Assembly: GCA_010015675.1 (NCBI GenBank)
Contig: ML976984.1
Coordinates: 522,310-586,309, forward strand
Direction of reading: 5' to 3'
DNA: 64,000 nucleotides
Source: Byssothecium circinans
Lineage: Eukaryota > Ascomycota > Dothideomycetes > Pleosporales > Massarinaceae
Positions 1 through 11,048 of the stretch are shown one piece after another. The position numbers and the translations under genes are program-made. The notes below the pieces were generated by a model. It was not told the origin of the DNA, made no database searches, and was given only the letters and a program-made list of their open reading frames with translations. Position 1 is the stretch's first letter; each line of letters opens with the position of its first letter.

Positions 1-761
1 GGAAACGACCTTGAGTCCCGGAATGCTTCCGTACCATGCAGTATAATCCTGGGAGTGCTGGGCGGCTACACCAGCAGCGAAACCGTTCGGTCCTCGGAAG
101 GTGATGTTGCAAGGCTGGATACCACCGGACATGTAGTGCGTCTTCGCGGCAGAGTTGATAATCTGGTCAATGGCCTGCATGGCAAAGTTGAAGGTCATGA
201 ACTCGCACTGTCGGGAGTTAGACGGGGCTCAGGTGGCAGGTGTTCGGTGAGCTTACAACAGGGTGGAGACCAGCCAATGCGGCACCGACTGTGAGACCGG
301 CGAAACCAGATTCGGTGATGGGACTGTCAATTACCCTCTTATCGCCGAAACGGTCGAGTAGACCTTTTGTGACTTTGTATCTATGAGTTCATCAGTAAGC
401 AATCCTCTTGAGAGCTCCACTTTCTACCAGGCCATCCCAATACCTTCTCCAACCTCCAGTTCCCTTCCAGAATGCCTTTGAGGGACCAATTGGACGTATA
501 GAGGGCGACCTACGCTCCGTTGTACTGTGCAACCTCCTCACCGAGCACGAAGACCTTCTCGTTGGCCTCCATCTCTTCAGCCATGGCCTCATTGAGCGCC
601 TCTCGTACCGTCATCTCTTTTGTACCGGACGACGCATATCCTCTTCTCCCCACGAACGACGGGACAGCAGCTGTCGCGCGGAACGCTGGTCGGAACGCTT
701 GTGCTGAGCGGGAAGCTGACAGCAGGCGGGCAGTCGGTCGGAAGAGCCTGGAGGCAGCCAT
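1..761 (-). CDS. PDB1: Pyruvate dehydrogenase E1 component subunit beta, mitochondrial (3' part outside window)
   Basis: This is the beta subunit of the thiamine-dependent E1 enzyme, which decarboxylates pyruvate within the mitochondrial PDH complex. Exons on the minus strand are 761-514, 380-257 and 207 to beyond base 1; both introns have GT..AG ends and keep the frame. The first ~40 residues are rich in Arg, Ser and Ala with no acidic residues, as expected for a mitochondrial targeting peptide. The mature part begins with the family motif [17 protein letters not shown]. Later exons contain [20 protein letters not shown] and [20 protein letters not shown], both characteristic of transketolase-type E1-beta chains. 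The start at 761 is the ATG that begins the presequence; the frame is open further upstream but reads unlike protein. Roughly the N-terminal half to two thirds of the protein is in the window. Identification is firm by motif recognition. Confidence 0.93.
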
Positions 762-1343
762 TGCAGCGGCGATGTGCAGGATAGAATCGAGGAGGGAGGG
801 AGGAGGCCTAGGCGGACGATGGCCGAATAGTCTGAGGGGCAGATGATGATGGTGGACGGTCGTGGAGACTTTTTCGGAGGTGCGGTCGGGGGTCGTAACT
901 CCAATCTTTGTTGAGTGGCCCAAGCTCTTCATTTCCCTTGGCGCTAAACGGGTGCTTGTTGAACCCAACAAACCTTACAATCGATACATCAGGTTTCAGC
1001 TTCTTATGACTTGGAGCACGAAGGGGAGAGACGGTACGAGAGGCAGTGACAGAACGGAACTGCGAATTGCTTTCATATTTCTCTTTGGTGTATTAAAATC
1101 CCTGCTCTTGCTATTTCCGTATGCTACCTACTTCGTTCCATCGTACTGCCTCAACGCTGATTCTATTAAATCTAGTAAACTTAAACCGGACGCACAAATA
1201 TGCATTCAAATGCACCTAGGCCATGATCATGGTCACCAGCAAAGGTAGCCGAGAAGGTAATAGTGCACCAAGCGGTCCACCCCGAAGAAGTGAAGAAGCG
1301 TCGAACAATTGGAAAGATGAATCTTCTATGCGAAAGGCTGCGT
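762..1343. other. Intergenic: PDB1 promoter and ERG6 3' flank
   Basis: No convincing gene. The interval must hold the PDB1 promoter and 5' leader (right of 761) and the ERG6 3' UTR. Open frames across it are low quality and have no plausible splice partners. Confidence 0.6.
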
Positions 1344-2595
1344 CTAGGCCTCCGGTTTCCGGGCGACCATCAGATACATTGGCGTGAAGAGCTTCTCGCG
1401 ACCACCAGCAACGAGGCAGTCAGCAGCAGTGGCAAGACTGTCAGCAGTCTTTTGTGTGCCTTTGGGAGCGATACCAATCATCTCGAGCGCGCCGACAAAT
1501 CTGTGCACGAGGCCACGTCCAATCTTGGTCAAACGCAGAATCGTCGGAATGTCGCCTAGCGTGCTAATGTATTTCAACTCGCCCGATAGAGGCCAGTACC
1601 ACGGATACGGGTCATCCCTATCGGCCAGATCCTCGTGGTGCTCCATCTGGAACCCCGCAGCCTTCATAGCCTTGAGTGCTACATCGATCTTCTCCATGTT
1701 GGAGATGCCGTCGCCCACTTCAATACCAAGGCGAATCTCGCGGTGGTGCGGGTTGTCATTGTCGTATTGGTCGGTCATGAGCCACTCGTAGACACCAAAG
1801 ACGCCGCCGGGTTTGAGCACGCGGAAAATCTCGCTGTAGATACCCTCGAGTGAGGGAGCATGGACAGTAGCCTCGATTGCGTATACGGCATCGAACGAAT
1901 TATCTGGGAAGGACATTTGCTGCAGTGTTATCAGCGATTACGTAATTGTTTTAAGGGGTTCACGAGGACGTACCATAAAGTCGCCCTTGGTGTACTTGAG
2001 CTTGTGAGAAAGACCCTCCTTCTCGGCATATTGTGTCGCACGCTCGATCTGGTAGTCGTTGTTGTTCAACCCAATGACGTTAACGCCACTGAACTTGACA
2101 ATCTCCCGCGCCGGACCACCAATGCCACAGCCAACATCAAGAACTCGCATATTGTCACGGAGGCCCATCATGTGTGCGAGGTAGTGCTCGTGGCGCGCAA
2201 TGGCCTGGTAGAAGCCTTCGCCGTAGGCAAACCGGCAGAAATGGAAGCTCTGGCCCCAGCCGTTCTCGTAAAGGTCGGTCGCAAGGTTGTAGTAGTGCCT
2301 CGTGAGGGTTGCGTATTCGTCTCGACGGGCCTGAAAGGGCAGAGCGTGAGCTTCGACTGCTACAAAAGACGCATATCACGTATCGACGTACCTTGCGAGT
2401 CTCCTCGGTCTCCTCACCAGCCGCTTTGTTGTCCCAGTGTTTGAAGTACTCATCCACGGCGGCTTGTTGGGCAGCTTTGTCTTTCTGGAGCATAGCTGAC
2501 ATTCCACCCTTCGCCTTGGAAGACTTGCCATGCATGGCCTTGTTGAACTCCGCATCGCGGGTATGGTCCTCCTTCTCTAGGGCAATTGGAGACAT
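1344..2595 (-). CDS. ERG6: Sterol 24-C-methyltransferase
   Basis: This SAM-dependent enzyme methylates C-24 of the sterol side chain in ergosterol biosynthesis, acting at the ER or lipid droplets. Exons are 2595-2392, 2330-1974 and 1919-1344, giving 378 residues, the normal family length. The sterol-binding signature [11 protein letters not shown] lies at about residues 89-99. The SAM-binding motif [12 protein letters not shown], is at about 132-142. Motif FRVLKPGG and the C-terminal sterol methyltransferase region (WYWPLSGE, then the conserved end VARKPEA) follow in exon 3. Both introns (55 and 61 nt) have good GTACGT donors. The start at 2595 is the first ATG of the frame. It is head to head with the SLT11-type gene across 429 bp. 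Confidence 0.96.
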
Positions 2596-3024
2596 GATGG
2601 AGTGATTTTTACAAAGACGAGGGACTGTTGAACTCTCGGTAGTAGGAGGTCAGATTTGTAGAGGCGGTGAAAAGCCAATTGAGGGGGAGAGGCAACACAG
2701 AGGGAAGCGGCCGTTTTTAAAGGAAAGAAGCGGTGCAGGATAATTTCAAAGGGGAAAGGAGCACCACCGTACACAAACTGTGCTGATTGGTCCGTCGCAA
2801 TATGCAGCGGCCCGAGGATTTCTCCACGACGCTAGCGGCGCGCCAAGCATCGCGGTCGTCATTTCTGTCGCCATTTCTGTCGGCCAGCAATCCCTCCCGC
2901 CTTTAACTCGCCTCGCCACTGCCGCGTGTTCGCAGCCAACTGATACCACTGTCACACACGACCCTCACGCATCGGCTCTTTAAACGTACGGACTTTACGA
3001 AAAGTACGCATCTTCATCTCGGCC
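2596..3024. promoter_or_regulatory. Divergent promoter between ERG6 and SLT11
   Basis: These 429 bp separate the two start codons of oppositely oriented genes, so both promoters must lie here. I see no TATA element that I would assign with confidence. Short open frames in the interval have no coding character. Confidence 0.5.
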
Positions 3025-4187
3025 ATGCCACCGCAAATCAAGCAGGACCTCAACAGGTCGGGTTGGGAGACGACAGATTTTCCGTCAGTCTGCGAGCGAT
3101 GTCTGCCGGACAACCCGTACGTGCAGATGCTGAAGGAAGATTATGGGGCTGTACGTAGCGCCTCCCCACTATTACCCTCACGAGAGCTAACATTACAAAG
3201 GAATGCAAGATCTGCACACGACCGTTTACGATATTTCGATGGAAATCCGACCGGACAGCGCGACAGAAGCGGACCAACATATGCCTAACATGCGCGCGTC
3301 TGAAGAACTGCTGTCAGCACTGCATGCTGGATCTCTCCTTCGGCCTGCCTATCGTGGTGCGCGATGCAGCTCTCAAAATGGTGGCGCCAGGCCCGACAAG
3401 CGATGTAAACCGACAATACTATGCACAAGAGCACGAGAAGGAGATTGAGGAGGGTAGAGGGGCTGTCGAAGCATACGAAAAGACGGATGAGAAGGCTCGC
3501 GACCTGTTGAAGCGGCTGGCGCAGAGTGAACCATACTACAAGAAACAGCGACGATTGGAGGCCGAAGCGGGTGAAGATGGCCAGAAGGCGCTCCCTGCAC
3601 CCGTCGGCAGCGGAGAGCCTTCTACAGGACATGTGCCAGGTCCCATTAGGACGAGGGATACGAGGGGTCTGATCAGTGGTAGAGGTGGGATGCGACAAGC
3701 TCGAGGAGGCGCGCCATCAGCACCAAAGCCGGAAGACTGGCTGCCCCCCAAGGACCCGAACGTTGCATCACTTTTCGTCACTGGTATCGAAGATGACCTG
3801 CCGGAACATGAGATTCGCACACACTTTGCACAATACGGCCAGCTCCGATCAGTCGTGTGCTCACATCGCGCGCACTGCGCTTACATCAATTATATTAAGA
3901 GAGAAGATGCGGAGAAAGCCGCGGAGACATTGAAGGGCAAGTCGGTTATCAAAGGATGCCCGGTCAAGGTGACGTGGGGGAAGCCGAAGCAGCTCGACAG
4001 TCTCGACCAGAACGTCCGAATGATGTACGCAAAGGAAGGTCGACGAGCAGCAGGACCCGCGAGGCGAGGTGGCCCGTCACAAGCTGCCATTGAGAGTGCG
4101 CCAGCGAGCCTTGACAGTCTCGCGGCGATCGCTCCACCCCCAGGAGCTGACGATGAAGTCAAGTACGCCAGTCTAGCTGGCAACTAA
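3025..4187 (+). CDS. SLT11: Pre-mRNA-splicing factor SLT11/ECM2 (RBM22-like)
   Basis: This is a spliceosomal protein that contacts the U6 ISL/U2-U6 catalytic RNA in the Prp19-associated complex. Exons are 3025-3150 and 3201-4187, giving 370 residues. The N-terminus carries the paired zinc-finger cysteines of the family: CERC in exon 1, then CKIC, the FRWK stretch, CLTC, and CCQHC in exon 2. A basic, charged middle follows. A single RRM runs from about residue 231, with RNP2 as LFVTGI and an RNP1-like strand around CAYINYIKREDAEKAAE, followed by VTWGKPK, which is typical of Cwc2/Ecm2/RBM22 proteins. The tail is Ala/Pro-rich and low complexity. The start ATG at 3025 gives the standard family N-terminus, and the intron (50 nt) has a GTACGT donor. 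Confidence 0.93.
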
Positions 4188-4263
4188 CCATACATTTATA
4201 GCATGAGAACGGCGTTTGGTGGATTGCTTGGGATATCACGGTTTATATTTGGATGGTCAAAAG

Positions 4264-4707
4264 TCAGGACGAGCAGCATTTAGTTCCTGCTAGTGTATTT
4301 CCTTTCCCCTTCTTGATATCCTCATTATCCCCTCGCTCGGTATGCTCGTGTATCCGAAGTTCTAGCATATAGCATTAGTGAATGAGGAATTGACGGGCGT
4401 GCGGAATGGGCTCCGGCGTACTGTAATTGCCTTCACGATCAACTGCTTCTCCTTGAACCACATTTTCCCGTAAGAACTTCGCCACCTCCTCCGCATGTGT
4501 GATTTGCTCTGAGAGCTCTTTGCTTCCGGTCGCAAGGCCGCGATTCTCCTCGAAGTGACTGCGTGCTTTATAACGTGCGGCGATGAGTGTAGGCATGTCT
4601 CCTGTGCGAGGTGAGAAGGTGTCAAGGGAATCAGATGAGTGTCAATGTATACCTTGAAACGCTACACGTGTGGAGCGCAACAGATGTCTGTAAGCTTGAA
4701 GTGCCAT
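4264..4707 (-). CDS. MZM1: Mitochondrial zinc maintenance protein 1 (LYR-type complex III assembly factor)
   Basis: This is a matrix LYR-family factor that stabilises the Rieske protein during bc1 complex assembly and affects the mitochondrial zinc pool. The gene has three small exons: 4707-4653, 4601-4422 and 4361-4264, giving 110 residues. The N-terminus MALQAYRHLLRSTRVAFQGD matches the MZM1 family, with the LYR-type motif relaxed to AYR/LLR. HAEEVAKFLRENVVQG and NYKLRIHEHTERGDN are diagnostic of this family. The first exon is only 55 nt and the last 98 nt, so simple open-reading-frame searches miss both ends; only the middle exon is visible as a continuous frame. Introns are 51 and 60 nt. 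It starts 260 bp from the oppositely oriented lunapark gene. Confidence 0.92.
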
Positions 4708-4967
4708 TTCTCTCGACATTGACCCTTTCGGATGTGTTGATGGATGAAGTCGTGGTGGCTAGAAAAAAGCTCCAAGGACGTTTGGGCGGCAGGGATGTTG
4801 CATTCCCGGCGGCGATCAGTAGTCAGCTGCCTGGAGCTTTCCCAATGCGACGTGACGTCGAAACAACCACTTTCTTCCCCAACGCGCGATGATGCTTTCG
4901 CGGCCTTAGATACATACGGAGCACCCTCGCTGGGCTGCCTTTCCCTCATCCTTCTGCTCACAATACA
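4708..4967. promoter_or_regulatory. Divergent promoter between MZM1 and lunapark
   Basis: These 260 bp separate the two head-to-head start codons, so a shared bidirectional promoter is inferred from the geometry alone. The interval contains the palindrome GACGTC within GTGACGTCGA at about 4852-4861, which resembles a CRE/ATF-type site. Confidence 0.5.
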
Positions 4968-6230
4968 ATGGTGTCCTTCTGGCCATTCAAGGTGCGCAAC
5001 TCCAGCTTTGAAGATGAGGTGTTCGTGGGCTGATTATGAATAGTCAAGCGGGGACGCCGCGTCCTTCGAAAGGACTCTTTCGGACCTTACGGGCAAAATC
5101 ACCAGGGCGGCCGCACGGAATGATGGCTTGAGACAGAAGTCGCGGCGTGTCCGTGTAATGTGGACGCTGTATGTGGGCTTTGCGTACATACTGGCGGCGC
5201 TGCTGCTCACGCTGGTGACGGGCTGGAGGAACTGGGGTCCAATTGAGATCACTATTGTCGCCGGAGGCCCGGTGTTGTAAGGGCGAGATCCTGCCTGGTT
5301 CGAATGCGGCATGTATAACTGACACTTTGCAGGATATATGGCACCCGCACGTTAATGACCTCGTACTACGACTACCGCATCTCCAACACCGATGCCTACA
5401 TCAAAAAGCTCATCAAAGAGCGCGACACTACAATAGAGAGGCTGAAGGAGGCTACGAAGTATAACTCCACCCAGCAGCTGTTGGAGAAATACGGCTCTTC
5501 ACCAAAACCGAAGCAGGCGCCACCATCTCCATCGCAGCAGAAGGCTAAAGGCCCACAAAAGCCAACTCACGCCCCAGGACCACGTACGGGCATGGCTCCA
5601 CCCCCAACGGCGAACATCCAGCGTCCGTCGAACCAACGGCCATCTACTCCTCAGCGACCTGTCCCGGTATCTCCTCAGCAGGCTCCTTCACCACAGCCGG
5701 TTCCTTCACCACAAGAAGTATCCGGTGCAGAATTTGCTCCGAACGCTTTCTCACCCGCAGAACTTACACGGCAATACACCGCCTCTACTGCGGCGACTTT
5801 CACTCAATCTCACTGGTACGACCGCATCCTCGACGCACTTCTCGGCGAGGATGAGACGCAGCCTAAAAACCGGCTTGCCCTCATCTGCTCAGAGTGTAGA
5901 CTCGTAAATGGACAAGCACCCCCAGGAGCTCGCTCTCTTGAAGATGTCGGGCGGTGGCGATGCGGTGGCTGCCATGCTTGGAACGGGCACGAGAAGCCTA
6001 ACGAAGATGCTATCGTGGAGATAGTGCAGAGCTGGGAGGCTGAGAGAAAGGCTAAGGAGAAGGAGAGGGCGTTCATTGGTAGCACAAATGCAATGAGTGG
6101 GGATGATCAGAGTGATAGTGTAGATGAACCAGAGCGAAGCGAGGGGTCCGGAGTCGACGTGGCCGAGGAGGTGATGGAAGATTCGCCGCCATCAAGGTCA
6201 ACGAGGAGCAAGTCGAAGAGCAAGAAATAA
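4968..6230 (+). CDS. LNP1: Lunapark-family ER junction protein
   Basis: Lunapark proteins stabilise three-way junctions of the tubular ER network. Exons are 4968-4991, 5044-5276 and 5333-6230, giving 384 residues. The first exon is just eight codons (MVSFWPFK), matching the conserved, probably myristoylation-independent, family start. Two hydrophobic segments, about residues 47-67 and 75-92, form the hairpin and are separated by WRNWGP. A coiled-coil stretch (about 100-135) leads to the family motif ATKYNSTQQLLEKYG. A long Pro/Gln-rich linker follows. The zinc ribbon has Cys at about 271, 274, 296 and 299 (LICSEC...RCGGCHAWN). The tail is acidic and then basic. The first intron has a weaker GTGCGC donor, but frame and homology require it. 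Confidence 0.92.
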
Positions 6231-7073
6231 GCAAGGGGCATCAGGGGTATTATTCAGCGATGGCGTTCAAGCTGACTGCTACATACTAGCACACTTTTCC
6301 TTCCTCGAAGTTTCTAATCATAACCAATTATTCCGTCTCATTATCTCTTCTTTACAAAAACATGCCCGGTTTGCTGACAGCACCAGGTTACAGCAAACTT
6401 TCTAAGTGCGCATAGTGGTTCCGGGATAGCTTCAGGGACTGATCCAGACGTGCAGAGCGCATACTTTGGATGAGCATGTCGGCTGTGAATGTATCAAGAT
6501 ATCATCAAGACAATAGATATGAAGGAGAAACACCCAAGAACCACGTATTTGTACAGCACCACCTGAGTTGTTTCGGTTGGTAATATCCTCTCATCTCTAT
6601 CATGAATAATCATGTCCACGGGTGGCTTGGATAACAAATAGCAACACAGATCTGTCAAAAACAGCAGAAGCTTGTAAGTCGAGCACAGGCATTGCAGGCA
6701 TTGCGAACGGCAAGTGAAGGGATGCTTTTATATGATGCAGAGATGATAGCTTATTCCCTTTAGGATGACGAAAACCCCTATTGTGGACACAGGATCCTGG
6801 TCAACTCCGACGCTCAACGGAGCTTCCATTTTTTGCTGTAGGGGCAAGACTTGCTATGATTCGATCAGTGATGCGACAGCTAAACAGAGCAAAAGAATGC
6901 AATACTGCACACATCCGGTGAGTTCTCAAAATGCAAGACATGATGCACATTACAGTTCTATCACTGACTAGACAGCTTTCACCCAAAGGCTTGCCATACA
7001 TCGGGAAGAGCTACACGTTGCACATGACCAATCCCAATCGCGTCCGAACAAACACTACCTAGCGGCCTTGCTT
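6231..7073. other. Intergenic, convergent 3' flanks
   Basis: This interval holds the 3' flanks of lunapark and the next gene, which converge on it. Composition is moderately AT-rich. The only longer open frames (about 6765-7001 on either strand) are short and of random composition, so I see no gene. Confidence 0.55.
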
Positions 7074-7997
7074 CTACTCCTTGCCAACCATCCCTGCCAA
7101 ACCTATCTCCTCCTCGTCGTCCTCATCCTCATCCTCCTCCCCCACCACCACCTCCTGCGGTCCACTCCGGACCGCCTCCAATCGCCGATTACCCACATGC
7201 GGCGACGATTCGTTCCTAGCGGGCGGAGCGGTGTCGACTTCCTTGAACCCGTCGTCGTCGCTCGCATACTCCAACTTGAAGTCCTCCCGCTCCGGCTGCG
7301 TTGCCATCGACTGACGGCGAGAAGGCTGCAACATGTGAGGCAGCGGGCCGCTGCTGCCAAACGAAGCCTGGGACGTCGAACGCGAGGGCACCGGCATCAC
7401 CTCACCCCTTGCAATCATCTCCTCTTTCATCCTCTGCCCAGCACGCTTCAGCTTCTGGTCTTGCGCGCGCTTCTTCGCAGCGTCTCGGCGCTCCTTGACC
7501 GTGAGCCAGTTCCTCAGGGGGCCTGGCAGACGGTCCGTGTCGGTGCCGCTCTTCTTGACGGCATAGCCTGCGGCAGTGACTGCACCTGCGTTCGCGGAAG
7601 CAGCGAGGAACCCGCCGACCGACCATCCTGCTTCCGTGATGCCGCTCTTAGCGACGGCTTTTCCGAAGACCTTGGATGCGGCGCCGATCTCGCCCATCGC
7701 CTTCGAGGTGCTCTCCACAGCGGCACCCCAGGTTCGGGGGAACTGGTATGAAGGAACCGGCTCGATGGCGTGGTCCTCGGTCTGTTGAAGCGTGAGTAGG
7801 GTAGATGTATCACATATAAGGGGGTGCCTTTCTCAAAAACTTACCAGTTCCTCGTCGTCGACCATCACGTACTCAGAGCTATCAACGCTGTCGGAGTTAC
7901 CGGGACGGGAGTCGTCGAGTTCGATATTGTGCGGGCGAGGCGAAGACGGGGAATCGACGTCTTGGTCGTTCTGGTTCTGATTCTGGCGGCTAGTCAT
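7074..7997 (-). CDS. Conserved-looking hypothetical protein with acidic tail
   Basis: Two exons, 7997-7845 and 7781-7074, give 286 residues; the 63-nt intron has a clean GTAAGT donor and CAG acceptor. I do not recognise a named family. The N-terminal ~50 residues are polar and acidic (Asn/Gln/Asp/Ser-rich, ending VMVDDEEL). A central part (about residues 60-140) is Gly/Ala-rich and amphipathic (GWSVGGFLAASANAGAVTAA), followed by a strongly basic helix (VKERRDAAKKRAQDQKLKRA). The C-terminus ends with an Asp/Glu run before IGLAGMVGKE. It has no signal peptide or clear membrane segment, although the Gly/Ala region could touch membranes. Coding status is supported by the spliceable frame, long open length and biased composition. 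Function is unknown. Confidence 0.75.
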
Positions 7998-8900
7998 GTT
8001 GTCTGCGCACTTAAGAGGTGTTGTTAGTTTGGGTTGTGCTTGATTGTTGTTTATATCAAGCGGTACGCGGCAAGCAGCGTGAAGCAAAGGTCCTTCGAGC
8101 AAGAGCAGGAGCAAGAGGTCGACGTTGGAGTTGAAGTTGGAATTTTGGGAGCGCGGAGTGAGCTGGTGTTGAAGTTTTGGCGCAGAGGAGAAGGATTGAA
8201 AGTGACGAAGCATGGATTGAATCTACGCCACGGCAATTACGCCACGACTGCAAGGCAACCTTTACTCTTATCAACCGTGACGTCTTATACACCATATGAC
8301 GTGATACCATTCAGAGGGGGGAAAGATACATAGTCCGTGCACCGCAAACGGTCGAAGTCAGTCTACGTTATCGGGCTCGTTTGTTCGGACAGTGTTCGCA
8401 GTTTGGTAAGTAGACGCCTATAATACCTGTGGCTTCATGAACGCGACTGACATTACTTAGGATAGTTGAAAGCTGGTCATCAATCTGGTATTCGTTGCCA
8501 ACAGTCACAAACGATGGAGTCGGCTGTTTGTCCCCTTAGGCAGCCATGCAGACTGAAGCAAGACCAGAGAGATTGAGCCCTTTCTATCGTGAGAGTCAAA
8601 ACTTTCTTCTAGGCAACAGGACGTTTCTGTTCGAGTCGAAGAGTTGTGGTGTCACCATCTGCCCCAGGCTGCCCTTAAGTCTTGGGCCTTTGGTCCCAAA
8701 AACATATCTCCTACTCCTTTTGACTAAACCTCTCTCTATATCCATCTACACGACAACTTCGTCCTCGACAACCACGATTGCTCATCAACAACGGCTCTGC
8801 TCAAGAATACTGAGCCACCGACTGACTGTCCACCAGACCATTCCCAAAAAAGCACCATCAACCCCCACACACACACTAATCCTCCAAACTCCCACCAACA
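7998..8900. promoter_or_regulatory. Divergent intergenic region with pyrimidine-rich leader
   Basis: The region separates two divergent hypothetical genes. Its right third (about 8700-8900) is strongly C/T/A-rich on the plus strand, as expected for a fungal promoter-proximal pyrimidine tract or 5' UTR leading into the ATG at 8901. A frame open across 8546-9094 overlaps the downstream gene in another frame and looks like a shadow. Confidence 0.45.
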
Positions 8901-9386
8901 ATGCCATCCACCCAAACTCACCTCCAACCCACCGCTCCCGCTTCCGCTCCCGCTTCCGCTCCCGCCCCCCTTCCAACGAACACCTCCCCACTACCCAAGA
9001 CCTACATCACCGTCTCCCAAAACTACCACATTGGCGCCTACACCCCCACCGCCTACGACACCAACCAAGGCAGCGACACCGAGCCCCTCGATGACGCCAC
9101 CCTCGACCGCATCTACGCAAAGTACGGTTTCCAGCGCGCTTCGGCGCCGTCTCCTTCTTCTTCTCTCTCTCCAGAGCAGGAGCCAGAGCCAGAGCCAATG
9201 GATACCAGCGAACCTCAGACCGGGGCGCGGAAGATGTTTACGAAGGAGGAGATGGGGGCTGGGAAGGCGGTGGGGAAGGTGGTGGATGTGAGGGTTGAGG
9301 AAGTTGGAGAGGCGTTGAAGAGGGGATTGGTTATTGAGGGGGGTGGTAATGGGGAGGGGAGGGAGGGTAAGAGGGTGTGTAAGTGA
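8901..9386 (+). CDS. Small hypothetical protein, Pro/Ala-rich N-terminus
   Basis: A single-exon frame of 161 residues, not recognised. Residues 10-30 are an Ala/Pro/Ser tract encoded by a tandem GCTCCCGCTTCC-type DNA repeat (8936-8970). The central segment (about 33-75), including YITVSQNYHIGAYTP and LDDATLDRIYAKYGFQ, has normal protein composition and looks conserved in style. A run of Glu-Pro repeats follows (EPEPEP). The C-terminal segment KMFTKEEMGAGKAVGKVVDV is followed by a Gly-rich basic end. Support comes from the in-frame ATG after a pyrimidine-rich leader (ACAATG) and the absence of stops. Synthesis and role are unknown; I would not exclude a different 3' end. Confidence 0.6.
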   Translation: MPSTQTHLQPTAPASAPASAPAPLPTNTSPLPKTYITVSQNYHIGAYTPTAYDTNQGSDTEPLDDATLDRIYAKYGFQRASAPSPSSSLSPEQEPEPEPMDTSEPQTGARKMFTKEEMGAGKAVGKVVDVRVEEVGEALKRGLVIEGGGNGEGREGKRVCK

Positions 9387-10000
9387 GCCGGGGGGTGGTA
9401 ATGGTGACTTTGTTGGTGTGGTACTGGGCCCGCGTGTTTGGGGTGTGGAAGTGACATTTTACCTCTGGAATTCGGTCTGAGGAATGCCGACGGGATGTAA
9501 TGGAGTAGGTTGAAGAAGCGGGAGAGTGATAAGGGCTTTTGGGCCTTTCGTGGATGGTTTGGCTTGGTGGCAGGGAAGCTCGGAGAAAAGCTTTTCTGGT
9601 GTGTATGATTCTGTGGCGATGAGATGGTCATGTGGAGTTCTGGGGAAAGGGGGGTAAAAGTCGCCCACACGATTCATGTGCTTATGTGGCTTCGATGTAT
9701 GTTTGGCTCGTCGTCGGAAGCTTGGGTAAGCTTCTCGTAGTTCGTCCTCTGATGGAGGAACGAGATAGGAATCTGACCCATGCTGAGGATTGAAAGTGAA
9801 GTGCATCCTGACAGTACGATTCATACATAGGGTATCGTGAGATCTATACATGTGTGCTTCATCAATTGAAGCGTGGATGAGCTCTACTGGGTATACAGAT
9901 GGACTGGAAGCATACCAACTTCACATCTCCATACATACCCGAATCTTCACCATGACGAAGCTATTTTTCCTTCTTCCCGCTCAACAACTCACGCAGCCTT
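9387..10000. other. Intergenic, convergent 3' flanks
   Basis: This lies between the 3' ends of the small hypothetical gene and HRI1, which converge. Open frames on the minus strand (9215-9851) antisense to the 3' flank lack start context and domain content. No gene or structured element was seen. Confidence 0.5.
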
Positions 10001-11048
10001 CTACTCGGACCGCTCGACATCCTCCCACTCGACCTTCTCCTCCACGACCCATACATAATCGCCATCCTGCACGATGCCGTCCTTGACCAAACTGCTCTCC
10101 TTCTGAAGCATCACCGGACAAGGCAAACTCCCATCCCCAATCCTCACCGTCTTCTCCCACTCCCACCTCTCCTCTTCCTCTCCCTCGCCACCCTTCTTCG
10201 CTCCCGCAACTACCTTCTTATACTCCCACCTCTCCACGGTAGCAACATCCCCATCCATCAGCACCGCCTGCGCATACCTCCCCAGCCGAATCGCCACACC
10301 CCTCACACCCATATCCAACGCATCGAGTCTTAGCACAATACTCCACTTACTCTTGCTAGGCCAGCACGCCTCAATCTTCCTCTCGCTCCACAGCTCCTCA
10401 TGCGTCTGCATCTTGCCCGTGGCCGGGTTCGGCGCGGATCCGTGCTCCAGCGTTTTCGTCTCGGTGAGCGGGTACATGATTCCCGAATCGTCGGGCATCT
10501 CGTGGCTGGGCGTGTTGACGTGGTGACGGGAGTCGATCCAGTGTGTCCAGGCGCAGGACTTGATGGGGCCGGCCCACTGGTGCGGTGTCGCCGAAGGCGG
10601 CGGACCACCAGGGCGAGAAATGAGGAAGGGGTCGGGGATTTCCTGGGCGAAGGCCTTGCCGCTGAAGGCCCATTCGAGGCGCTCGCGCGGGCCACCGTCG
10701 GTTGGGAGGATGGGGTCACCGGGGCGGAGGGGGCTGTTTGTATCGTCAGTGCACTGGCAAGATGTACAGAGAGAGGGTGTATAATAGATACCGGAAGATA
10801 CGAATGTCGACGAAGGTCTTGCCAGTACTGGTCAAGACAAGTGTGCTTGTGGGCTCGAAGCCTTCTGGCGGTAGATTGAGAGGGTTCTTGTCAGGGAGAC
10901 CTAGCGTGTACGGCATGTCGATACCTTTGGGGACGGGAAAGGGGAGGAAGTAGATGAAGTCGCGGACAGATATACTCGCATTACGCGGATCTGGGTTGGC
11001 GTCTTTGGAGCGCCTGGCAGGTTTACTTTTAGGAGCTACGTCTGCCAT
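10001..11048 (-). CDS. HRI1: HRI1-family protein
   Basis: Hri1 is a small fungal protein of two lipocalin-like beta-barrel halves, reported to interact with Hrr25 and Sec63 in yeast; its function is unclear. Exons are 11048-10792 and 10733-10001, giving 329 residues. Family features visible are the N-terminal ISVRDFIYFLP strand, STLVLTSTGKTFVDIRIFR, the segment RLEWAFSGKAF, AWTHWIDSR, the GIMYPL...TLEHGS turn, and NPATGKMQTHEELW, followed by a second barrel half. The intron is 58 nt with GTATCT donor. The start at 11048 is the first ATG in frame; the frame stays open for another 59 codons upstream but without an ATG. An inserted Gly/Glu stretch (about residues 265-280) is low complexity. Confidence 0.82.
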
